Assembly (NCBI RefSeq): GCF_003967535.1
Contig: NZ_BIFR01000002.1
Location: 1,736,001 to 1,800,000 of the forward strand
Length of the DNA: 64,000 nt
Source of the DNA: Tengunoibacter tsumagoiensis
GTDB taxonomy: Bacteria > Chloroflexota > Ktedonobacteria > Ktedonobacterales > Ktedonobacteraceae
Direction of reading: 5' to 3'
The notes beneath the pieces were generated by a model. The model was not told the DNA's origin. It ran no database searches and was given only the letters and a program-made list of their open reading frames with translations. The translations under genes and the position numbers were made by a program. Shown one piece after another: positions 1 through 9,600 of this stretch. Every line of letters begins with the position of its first letter. The stretch's first letter is position 1.

Positions 1-3000
1 TCTGGACAGTGGGTCATTATTTCAGCGCATTCGACCACGCTATCGTCAAACAGGATAAAACTATCCAGCCCCAGATTTAACTCCGCCGCCATCTCTCGCA
101 CGTTGTGGGACTTTGGCTGCCAGTTTATACGCCAGGCCACAAAATCGGTCTGTTTGAGCAGCATGGCTTCGTTCGTGGCGAAAACATCCCAGACATCTCG
201 CTCATTATTTTTGCTACAAAGCGCAAGTAGAAACCCTTCCGCCCGTTTTTGAAGCAGAAATTGCTGAAATTCTATAAATGGTGCAGTAACGGCAATGCCC
301 TCTAGTCCATCTTCACCAACGATCCCTTTCCACAAGGTGTTATCACAATCAAGGACAATAACTTTAAAGGACTGTTGCTGCAATGCCAGGAGATGTCGCG
401 CAACCTCCGTTCCAATGACGGCATACACTTCTTCAGTAAAGGGAAGGTGTGCCGCTCGATCTGTCACTGGATCAAAGATGGTCTGGACCGCATAGTGCTG
501 GACAAGCGAACGCACATCGATGAGAGAGACGTTCTCTAATTGCGCAAGCGCTTGCTTCCAGCGATAGGTGAGCATCTCGATATAGGTCTGTGTAAGGTCA
601 CTCAGGTTCGCTGCCCCCCCTGCTGGTAGCAGAGCCACAAGAGAGGGAATAGTTTTCGGGCTGTCTGTGAGAATCTTTACCAGGCGCGTAAAATGTTCTT
701 CGAGTGTTCTCACTTGCATCTGTTCAGGTGAATCGTCGTTCCGTAGCCAATCTTCAAAGCGGATCAGGAGCAAGTTCACACCGGTATTTTGTGATAACAG
801 ACTGGATGGGTTCAGCAAATCTTGAAAAACCTGATTATAGTCAGACAATTGCACATTGATACGATAGCCAAATTGCTGGCCCCACCACTTTACATAGGGC
901 TCGATAGGATCAACGGTAAAGGTGGCACTGACGACCAGGCTTATCTCCGGCAGGTCCTGGCTTTCTTGCTGCACGCTAGCGTTGGTGCGCAGTGCAGCAA
1001 TCTTTTGCTCTTCAGCTGCCGTAAAAAGGTGCACATCTGCCAATCTGCACTCTGGCTTCTGACTCACAAGGTCGACCAGTGCGAGAAAGTGTGCAATAAA
1101 TGCATCAATGGTCTCTCGTCGATAGAGTTGATCATTGTATTGCAAGACACACTTATGCTCTCCATTGTGCAGGTCAACGATGTCTAATTTGAGATCGAGC
1201 TTTGAAGTGTCCTTGGCAAACTCATACTCTTCAAAGATCAGTCCTTCTACGTCAAGCCTGATATTTGGATCATACTCATTGTGATAGATAAACATAGCGT
1301 CGAAGAAGGGATTTCGATCGCGTGGGATGCGCTGACTGAGCTTTTCGACGAGGAGATCAAATGGATAGTCCTGGTTATCGTATGCCTCTAAGAGAAGCTG
1401 GTGCGTCAGGACCAGGAATTGAGCAAAGGACCAGTCTATATCAATCGCGTTTCTCACCGGTAAAAAGTTTGTGAATAAGCCAATCAGGTTGGCTACATCG
1501 GTATGACGTCGCCCTGCAACGAGTGATCCAACCACCAGGTCAATCTGATCGGTGTATTTGTGCAATAACAGCGTATAGATACTATAAAAGACTGTATTGA
1601 GAGTGACGTTGTACTGCCTGGTGAGCTGGCGTAGCCTCTCTGTCTGCTCGGGAGAGAGCGTATAATGCACTGTCTTTCCGCTAAAATCTTGCATCTGCGA
1701 GCGAGGAAAATCCAGCGGCATATTCAAGGTGGGGATCACGGCATAGTTGTTGAGCCAGTACGCTTCCTGCCTCTGCACAGCAGGCGATGTCAGGAAACGC
1801 TGCTGCCACTCCGCGTAATCCTTATACTGGATTCTCAATGGAGGAAGCGGCTCGCCTTTGTAGAGCGCACAAAACTCCTTCACAAAGATATTCATGGAAG
1901 CACCATCTGCAATGATATTGTGCATATCCAGGAGCAAGGCATATCTTTGCGGGGCCAGTTGCACGAGTGTCACACGCAGGAGCGGCGCTTGTGCAAGATC
2001 GAATGGCCGCACAAATTCTTTAATGCAGTCATCGAGCGTGGTGTCGTTAGCCTGAAGGTATGCAGCAGAAAAGGTGCTATCTGTGTGGATGCGTTGAACT
2101 GGTTCACCATCAATAAACGCAAAGGTCGTTCTGAAAATCTCATGCCGTTTGATTAATCCAGCAAACACTGACTCAAGTCTCTCCCGGTCAGGGTTCCCAT
2201 GGATGAGTAAGACCATGGGATAATTATAAGTTGTGCTCGCTCCAATCGCACGCTGAATGATATAGGTGCGCTTCTGGGCAGAAGAGAGCTTATAGTAGGC
2301 TTTTCCTTCCAGGGGATCAATGACTTCATGCTCTACTGTCTCTAATTGACGTATACGTGTACTTAATTCTCTGACTGTTGGGAAGTGAAAGATGTCATTT
2401 AGCTTGATTGCTACGCCGAACTCTTTGTGGAGTCTCGATACTAGAACAGTTGCTTTGAGCGAGTCTCCACCTGCATCAAAGAAGGTTTCTTGAGAGCCGG
2501 GTTTCTCGCCAAGGACATCGCTCCACACGTTTATCAATGCCTGTTCAAACTCATCGACGCTCCCCAACGCTGGCTCGCCTGGTCTTTCCTCTGCTCGCAC
2601 GTTCGTGCCTGCTTCCGCCAGCACAACGACATCCAGACCCTGGAGCTGCGCGACAATGTGCTCCAGAAGCTGAATCTGTTGCGTGTCTGGCCTCCCTGCT
2701 GCTCTCTCGGTCACGCTCCCGATGGGCCAGAAGATGGTCTGCCAGGTAAGATTGTGAGCACTGATAATTTGTGTGGGGTAGCTGGCCGCTCGCTGAGAAG
2801 AGCTATCTGCGGCGGACAAAGAGGCTGGAGCAAGAATGATGGAAAAGGTAAGAGCTGTCTGACTGAGCACGTCATCAAGTATGTGCAGATGCATCTGTGT
2901 GTGTACTAAAGCTGTACTCTCCGAACCCATACCAATCCGCGTTTGGGGGACGTAACAGACTCCACGGATCGCGCCCAGAACATTCTGGATATGGGCGATG

Positions 3001-6000
3001 GCTTCTGTAAGCTTTGACTTGCTCGTTCGCTCTACAGGAAGGACAAGGAGTCCTGCGTAGATGGACTCCATGCGCTTTACGTACGCTATGGTTTGAGCGA
3101 TTTCTCCTTCCTGCTCTGACCATTGATCACGAGACAGGAGAGCAGTATCGACGATGATGCAGACCTTTGCCCGACGTTGTATGAATTGCTCGACAAGATG
3201 CAGAAGAGAGGCGTCCAGGCCCGAAAAGAGATAGACGGCATCTGGCACAACGATCTCTGTGGCGGGCAGATCTGCAAGGCTGATGGGCTCTGCAACTTGT
3301 ATCCACCTGTGTTGTCGCCGATAGGCAATGCATCCATTGGATGGCTCTGATACAATATCGGCAACAATACTCGTCATTTCTGGCCCATCTTGTGGAAGAT
3401 GACCTGCCTCAATATCTATCGTCAGGCAGGTATCACGTATCTCCGTCCGCGTCCGAAGCCAACGTTGGACTACAATTCCTCTTGCACTGGTATTGTCACC
3501 ACCAATCACATCCTGGCTACTACCTGTTACAAAAATATATCGCTGGGGCATGCTGGCTAATAGATGATGAGATACGTCTATAAGAAGAGATACAGTGCGC
3601 AACAGATCTGATAGGGTGCTGGCGCTATCTTCATTCAATGGAATGGTCTGTTCGTTTTCGATCCCCCATAAACAAAGAATGGTGAACGAGGCTTTTCTCT
3701 CTAGCTGTACTGCGGTGTAGAGGGCTTTGTAGTGTTCTTCTTGTGTTGGATCAATGAAAAAAATCGTGTCTTGCTCTCGCGCATAGTACTGCCGGCTAAA
3801 GACGGTAATTACTGTGTGCCCTTGCATCTTTAGACACTGAGCAATCTGCTCGCCAACACCAAAATTGTCCATAAATAGGATGAAGAGAGCAGCCTTGCCA
3901 GCTCGCAATTGACTTCTGGGCGCTCGTTTCCAGACCAATGTTGCCACTTCATGAGTGTCTTTTGAGGATGATGCTCTGGATAAAGGGCTGAAGAGAGAGT
4001 CGACTGGCTCATCAAGCCAGAAGCGTTGGCGTTCAAAAGGATAGGTGGGGAGCGAGAGCCGCTGCCGCTGCTCGGAGCGCAGGAGCTTGCTCCACTCCAG
4101 GTCAACACCAGCCTCCCACAGTCTCCCAATCCCTTTGAGCAGACAGGCAGATTCCGGCTGCTGATCCTGAGGGTGCCGCAGGAGACTGACGATGACGGAC
4201 TCCCGTGTTGCTCGCTGGCTCTTGCGGGCAAAGGTGCTCAGGGTCGTGCCTGGTCCCACTTCGATCAGGATCGTGTCTTCGTTCTCGAAGAGCTGATCGA
4301 TGCCCTGCCCAAAACGAACGGTCTGGCGCATGTGCTGCACCCAATAACGAACTGAGGTGGCCTCCTGCGCCTGCATCCAGCCTCCCGTCAGATTGGAGAG
4401 ATAGGGCAGACGCGGCTCGGACAGCGTGACCTGGCGCACCTCCTGTTCAAAGGAGGCCAGGATCGGTTCCATCAGGACGGAATGGAAGGCATGCGAGGTC
4501 TGCAAACGTCGAAAGCGCCGCCCATCCTGCTGCAAGCGCTCCTCAAGAGCCTCGATCTCCGATGCTGATCCCGCCACCACGCACAACGCGGGTGCATTGC
4601 TGGCCGCCAGACTGAGCTGGCCCTGAAGATAGGGACGAAGCTCCCCTTCGGAGAGGCTGACGCTGACCATCACCCCGGGCTGCGCCTGTCCCATCAGGTG
4701 ACCGCGCCGGATCACCAGTCGCAGGGCATCCTCCAGCGTCAGGACACCGGCCAGACAGGCAGCGACATATTCGCCCAGACTATGGCCAAGCAGACTGTGG
4801 GGACGAAGCCCCCAACTGATGAGCAGTTGGGCCAGCGCATATTCCACGCTAAAGAGCGCTGGCTGCGCCAGTTCGGTGCGCGTCAGTCGCTCCTGAGCCT
4901 CCGGGCTCTCCTGCGCTGGATAGAGCACCGCTTTGAGCTCGGACAGCCCGAGCGCCTCCGCCCGGGCAAAGCAGTCATCCATCACCTCCCGAAAGACTGC
5001 TTCCTGCTCATAGAGCTCGCGTCCCATGTTCAGGTACTGGCTGCCCTGACCAGGAAAGAGGAAGGCGATGGTGGGGGTCTTCTGTGATCTTTTGCGTGGC
5101 TGCTCCGGCGTGTGAAGCGCCTCGTCCATGGCAGCCATCGCCTCTGCCACTGACGAGCAGACCAGGGCCCGTCGGTTGGCAAAATGGGCTCGTCCGACCT
5201 GGAGCGTATGGGCCACATCGGCCAGCTTGAGATCGGGATGAGCCTCCAGATGCTGTTTGAGCCGGATGATGACCTGGGGCAGGGCCGTCTCGGTCCTGGC
5301 CGAGAGCGGCAGGAGCTGCCAGGGACGACTGGGACCAGAGGCGCTACGTGGTGGAGCCTCTTCCAGAATGATATGGGCATTGGTTCCGCCCATACCAAAG
5401 GAGCTGACGCCTGCCCGCCGTGGGCCCCCCTCGGTGAGCCAGGGCTGCAAGCGCGTGGCGACCACAAAGGGGCTATGGGCAAAGTCGATCTGAGGATTGG
5501 GCTGCTCATAATGCAGACTGGGCGGGATCTGTTGCTGCTGTAAGGCCAGGACCGTTTTGATAAAGCCAGCCACGCCCGAGGCGGCATTCAGATGCCCGAC
5601 ATTGGATTTTACCGACCCGATCTGACAGTAGCCGCGCTTCTCCGTCTGATAGGCGGCCTTGAGCGCCTCAATCTCAATCGGATCGCCCAGCACTGTTCCA
5701 GTGCCATGCGCCTCCACATAGCTGATGCTGTCCGGCTCTATATCTGCCACACGAAGCGCTGATCGAATGACTGCGGTCTGGCCCTGCGTGCTGGGAGCGG
5801 TATAGCCAACCTTTTGATTCCCATCGTTATTCATGGCTGAGCCCCGAATAACTGCGTAGATATGATCGCCATCCCGCATGGCTTCATCCAATAATTTTAG
5901 CACCACAATTCCTGCACCATCGCCAAAGACCGTTCCAGCAGCCTGAGCATCAAAGGCGCGGCAGTGACCATCTGGTGAGTGGATCATCCCTTCCTGGTGA

Positions 6001-6659
6001 AGATATCCTGTTTTTGCAGGGAGATTGATCGATACACCACCAGCGACAGCAAGCTTACATTCGCCACTCAATAGCGCCTGAGCCGCCTGATGAATCGCCA
6101 CCATAGAGGTTGAACAGGCAGTCTGAATGGTCAGGCTGGGACCTTTGAGATCTAATTTATAAGAGACCAGAGTACAGAAATAATCTCTCAGGGTGAACGT
6201 TGCGGTTTCCAGCGTCTCTGCGTCTCCCGTCATATTCCCAGCAAATGCTCGAAACAACCACCATTCGTTGAACGCTGCGCCTGCAAATAGTCCTATCGAT
6301 TTTTTGTGGGTACCTGGAGGATATCCCGCATCCTCAAGCGCTTCCCAGACGCACTCATGAAGCAAACGAACCTGGGGGTCCATATAGGTGGCTTCCTTTG
6401 GCGTATACTCAAAGAAAGTCGCATCAAACCCTTCAAGGTCTTCTAAAAAGCCTTTCGACCGGATATAGTTTGGTGCAGAGATCAGCCGCTGATCATTTCC
6501 CTGCTCTAATAGCTCTTTCTCAGAGAAGGTCGAGATCGTCTCTCGCCCATTTTTCAGGTTTTGCCAGTATTCTTCGAGGTTTCGAGCACCAGGAAATCTT
6601 CCAGACATACCAATAACGGCAATCTCCGAGCCATTATATCCATAGTCCTGTATGTTCAT
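1..6659 (-). CDS. Hybrid PKS-NRPS megasynthase KS-AT-pseudoKR-ACP-C-FkbH (3' end beyond window)
   Basis: An open frame of about 2,219 codons runs without a stop from ATG 6659 off the left edge. It starts 5 bp after the preceding synthase gene, so it is translationally linked. Domains by residue: KS 10-430 (Cys182, His318, His356); AT about 530-830 with GHSLGE (Ser627) and HAFH (723-726), predicted malonyl-specific; KR region about 900-1330 that lacks the NADPH glycine motif (SGLDASLL in place of TGGLGGIG, near residue 1144) and the catalytic Tyr-x-x-x-Asn, so it looks inactive; carrier domain with GGDSL (Ser1400); condensation domain about 1450-1870 reading HNIIADG (1580-1586) instead of HHxxxDG; then an FkbH-like region from about 1930 with the HAD motif LDCDNTLW (Asp2104, Asp2106). 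FkbH domains transfer a glyceryl unit from 1,3-bisphosphoglycerate to a carrier protein. No thioesterase or carrier after FkbH is visible in the window. Domain identities are firm; inactivity of KR and C is inferred from residues. Confidence 0.93.
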   Translation of the reverse strand, partial: MNIQDYGYNGSEIAVIGMSGRFPGARNLEEYWQNLKNGRETISTFSEKELLEQGNDQRLISAPNYIRSKGFLEDLEGFDATFFEYTPKEATYMDPQVRLLHECVWEALEDAGYPPGTHKKSIGLFAGAAFNEWWLFRAFAGNMTGDAETLETATFTLRDYFCTLVSYKLDLKGPSLTIQTACSTSMVAIHQAAQALLSGECKLAVAGGVSINLPAKTGYLHQEGMIHSPDGHCRAFDAQAAGTVFGDGAGIVVLKLLDEAMRDGDHIYAVIRGSAMNNDGNQKVGYTAPSTQGQTAVIRSALRVADIEPDSISYVEAHGTGTVLGDPIEIEALKAAYQTEKRGYCQIGSVKSNVGHLNAASGVAGFIKTVLALQQQQIPPSLHYEQPNPQIDFAHSPFVVATRLQPWLTEGGPRRAGVSSFGMGGTNAHIILEEAPPRSASGPSRPWQLLPLSARTETALPQVIIRLKQHLEAHPDLKLADVAHTLQVGRAHFANRRALVCSSVAEAMAAMDEALHTPEQPRKRSQKTPTIAFLFPGQGSQYLNMGRELYEQEAVFREVMDDCFARAEALGLSELKAVLYPAQESPEAQERLTRTELAQPALFSVEYALAQLLISWGLRPHSLLGHSLGEYVAACLAGVLTLEDALRLVIRRGHLMGQAQPGVMVSVSLSEGELRPYLQGQLSLAASNAPALCVVAGSASEIEALEERLQQDGRRFRRLQTSHAFHSVLMEPILASFEQEVRQVTLSEPRLPYLSNLTGGWMQAQEATSVRYWVQHMRQTVRFGQGIDQLFENEDTILIEVGPGTTLSTFARKSQRATRESVIVSLLRHPQDQQPESACLLKGIGRLWEAGVDLEWSKLLRSEQRQRLSLPTYPFERQRFWLDEPVDSLFSPLSRASSSKDTHEVATLVWKRAPRSQLRAGKAALFILFMDNFGVGEQIAQCLKMQGHTVITVFSRQYYAREQDTIFFIDPTQEEHYKALYTAVQLERKASFTILCLWGIENEQTIPLNEDSASTLSDLLRTVSLLIDVSHHLLASMPQRYIFVTGSSQDVIGGDNTSARGIVVQRWLRTRTEIRDTCLTIDIEAGHLPQDGPEMTSIVADIVSEPSNGCIAYRRQHRWIQVAEPISLADLPATEIVVPDAVYLFSGLDASLLHLVEQFIQRRAKVCIIVDTALLSRDQWSEQEGEIAQTIAYVKRMESIYAGLLVLPVERTSKSKLTEAIAHIQNVLGAIRGVCYVPQTRIGMGSESTALVHTQMHLHILDDVLSQTALTFSIILAPASLSAADSSSQRAASYPTQIISAHNLTWQTIFWPIGSVTERAAGRPDTQQIQLLEHIVAQLQGLDVVVLAEAGTNVRAEERPGEPALGSVDEFEQALINVWSDVLGEKPGSQETFFDAGGDSLKATVLVSRLHKEFGVAIKLNDIFHFPTVRELSTRIRQLETVEHEVIDPLEGKAYYKLSSAQKRTYIIQRAIGASTTYNYPMVLLIHGNPDRERLESVFAGLIKRHEIFRTTFAFIDGEPVQRIHTDSTFSAAYLQANDTTLDDCIKEFVRPFDLAQAPLLRVTLVQLAPQRYALLLDMHNIIADGASMNIFVKEFCALYKGEPLPPLRIQYKDYAEWQQRFLTSPAVQRQEAYWLNNYAVIPTLNMPLDFPRSQMQDFSGKTVHYTLSPEQTERLRQLTRQYNVTLNTVFYSIYTLLLHKYTDQIDLVVGSLVAGRRHTDVANLIGLFTNFLPVRNAIDIDWSFAQFLVLTHQLLLEAYDNQDYPFDLLVEKLSQRIPRDRNPFFDAMFIYHNEYDPNIRLDVEGLIFEEYEFAKDTSKLDLKLDIVDLHNGEHKCVLQYNDQLYRRETIDAFIAHFLALVDLVSQKPECRLADVHLFTAAEEQKIAALRTNASVQQESQDLPEISLVVSATFTVDPIEPYVKWWGQQFGYRINVQLSDYNQVFQDLLNPSSLLSQNTGVNLLLIRFEDWLRNDDSPEQMQVRTLEEHFTRLVKILTDSPKTIPSLVALLPAGGAANLSDLTQTYIEMLTYRWKQALAQLENVSLIDVRSLVQHYAVQTIFDPVTDRAAHLPFTEEVYAVIGTEVARHLLALQQQSFKVIVLDCDNTLWKGIVGEDGLEGIAVTAPFIEFQQFLLQKRAEGFLLALCSKNNERDVWDVFATNEAMLLKQTDFVAWRINWQPKSHNVREMAAELNLGLDSFILFDDSVVECAEIMTHCP
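4013..5873 (-). repeat. Near-identical KS/AT segment, copy 1
   Basis: Covers the C-terminal third of the KS, the KS-AT linker and the complete AT of the partial PKS-NRPS gene. It aligns base for base for long stretches with copies at 8623-10480 and 16170-17896, and over its KS-proximal part with 12133-13330. It looks more GC-rich than sequence on either side. These are paralogous coding repeats, not mobile elements. Confidence 0.85.
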
Positions 6660-6664
6660 AGTGA

Positions 6665-9600
6665 TTATTCATCCTCCTGCATTCTCCTTGAACGACGCCC
6701 GGCAACTCGCTGTCTCCCCTCAACAAGTTCCTCTTGTTGGATAGCATGATCGGTTTCCTGGTCAACGTCGCTAACGAGAAAGCTAGCAAGCAGTGCGATA
6801 GTGGGATAGGTGAAGATGGTTACGATGGGAATGTTGCGTTTCAATTTTTCCTGAAGGAGCCTGGTAATTTGAATGGCATCTAATGAGCTTGCGCCAAGCT
6901 CAAAGAAATTGTCGCGGACGCCCACCTGTTCAATGCGGAAAAAGTCTTTCCAGAGCTCAACCAGTTTCATCTCCATATCGCTCTTTGGCTCGATATAGGG
7001 ATTTGCCAGGTCGGGACGAGCAAAAGAGGCAGTGTTCTGTCTCTCACGCTGCCTCTCGCCCGTTCCATGAATCCAGGTTCTAATTCGCTCGTTCAGGTCT
7101 GTGGTGGAGACAAACAACTGGCTCTCAAAACGAGAGGTCAAAATCTGTTGAAAGAGCTCTTCTCCTTCTTGATCTGGCACTATTGCTGTTGCGATGATGG
7201 ATTGGCCAAATGCGGTAGAGGTGTCAACGCCTTCGAGAAAGGCCCAGGCATCCCAGTTGATACATAACCAGGGCGGACCATCAGTTTGATTCTGTCTCTG
7301 CACAAAGGTGTCAAGATACTGGTTTGCGGCGGTGTATGAGCAAAATCCAAGTCCACCAAGGGCGGTAGCAACGGAAGAGAAGAGTAGACAAAAATCAAGT
7401 TGCTTGCCTTGTAGTATGCGCTGGAGAACCTGAACTCCTTGTATCTTTGCTGTAAATTGTGCTTCCGCCGCCTCATGTGTGATCTCTTGAATGGCGCGGA
7501 ATGTATCACCACCGGGCAGACCGGCTGAATGCACAACACCATGGAGTGTCTGATAGCGCGCTTCTATCTCGTTGATCACAAGCTGTACATCATTCTCATG
7601 AGCGATATCAACTTGTGCGACCGAGACCTCTGCACCATAGTGCTCAAGCTCTCTCAGTGCACAAATTTTGCGCGAGATATCATCATGTTCATCGTGCTCA
7701 CGCACCCACTGCTCCCAGTCTGCTTGCGCCGGGAACCAGGATTTTCTGGTTAAGATGAGCCGGGCCTGATACTGTTTGGCAAGATACCTTGCCATTGTGA
7801 GTCCAATACCACCCAGGCCACCAATAAGTAAGTAGACACCATGCGTTCTCAAGAGAGGTTTCTGGCTCTTCTCTAAATGTACCGAGCGAAATTCCTGTAT
7901 CCAACGATGCTTACCTCGATAGGCCACCTGAGCATCCGAAGACCAGGTAAGGCATTCCTCAATGATTCGTCCTGCAAAAGGCGCAGCAGTCTGTCCAGCA
8001 GGGTAATCGACATCGATCATTTTGCACTGGATGTTGGTATATTCTTGCGGAATAACCTTTAATGGGCCGAAAATTGTCGATTTCTCGGGGGTCAGTTGTT
8101 CTTGCCCTGTGATCTCGACCAGATCTCTGGTTATGACCGCAATCTTGATGGTTTTCTCGTTTTTCTGAGCGCCAATACTCTGTGCCAGATAGATCAGGCT
8201 GTAATATCCAGGCATTTGTACTTCTTCAAAGCTCAAGGATGCTGGTGCAACCCTGCTCCACAAATGAATAATGATCTCAGGTCGTTTATTTGCCGTAGCC
8301 AGATCGTTAAAGAGCACTTTGTAATCATTGGCCGAATGCGGATTGAGACGATAATGGTTTTGCTGCACTTGTGTATAACGAGCTCCCGTCTCAACCCGAA
8401 TGATCTGTATACCATGGCTCATCAGTTGCTCAATCAATGATTCGCAGAGGTCTGAAGTGTCCTGGAACAATAAACAATGCGTTATGGGTGCAGCTTCTTG
8501 TGAGGAGGGCAGCATTGAACGTACCCAGGAAGGCTGGTAGAACCATTCGCTGATAGTGGTATTTTTCTGGGTACTCAGGTTTTTCTTGAGCGAGAGCCTC
8601 TCTTCATGAGGGGCTCCAGACTCAAGCCAGAAGCGTTGGCGTTCAAAAGGATAGGTGGGGAGGGAGAGCCGCTGTCGCTGCTCTGATCGCAGGAGCTTGC
8701 TCCACTCCAGGTCGACGCCAGCCTCCCACAGTCTCCCGATCCCTTTGAGCAGACAGGCAGCTTCCGGCTGCTGATCCTGAGGGTGCCGCAGGAGATTGAT
8801 GATGACGGACTCCCGTGTTGCTCGCTGGCTCTTGCGGGCAAAGGTGCTCAGGGTCGTCCCCGGTCCCACTTCGATCAGGATCGTGTCTTCGTTCTCGAAG
8901 AGCTGATCGATGCCCTGCCCAAAGCGGACGGTCTGACGCACGTGCTGCACCCAATACCGCGCTGAGGTGGCCTCCTGCGCCTGAATCCAGCCTCCCGTCA
9001 GATTGGAGAGATAGGGCAGACGCGGCTCGGACAGCGTGACCTGGCGCACCTCCTGTTCAAAGGAGGCCAGGATCGGTTCCATCAGGGCGGAATGGAAGGC
9101 ATGCGAGGTCTGCAAGCGCCGGAAGCGCCGCCCATCCTGCTGCAAGCGCTCTTCAAGAGCCTCGATCTCCGATGCTGATCCCGCCACCACGCACAACTCG
9201 GGTGCATTGCTGGCCGCCAGGCTGAGCTGGCCCTGAAGATACGGTTGAAGCTCCCCTTCGGAGAGGCTGACACTGACCATCACCCCGGGCTGCGCCTGTC
9301 CCATCAGCTGACCGCGCCGGATCACCAGTCGCAGGGCATCCTCCAGCGTCAGGACACCGGCCAGACAGGCTGCGACATATTCGCCCAGACTATGGCCAAG
9401 CAGACTGTGGGGACGAAGCCCCCAACTGATGAGTAGTTGGGCCAGCGCATATTCCACGCTAAAGAGCGCTGGCTGCGCCAGTTCGGTGCGTGTCAGCCGC
9501 TCCTGAGCCTCCGGGCTCTCCTGCGCTGGATAGAGCACCGCTTTGAGCTCGGACAGCCCGAGCGCCTCTGCCCGGACAAAGCAGTCGTCCATCACCGCTT

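Noticed and set aside
1665-2156. Plus-strand frames in the first 6.6 kb
   Set aside because: The minus strand here has an uninterrupted synthase frame with clear AT, ACP, C and FkbH motifs; the plus-strand frames are shadows.
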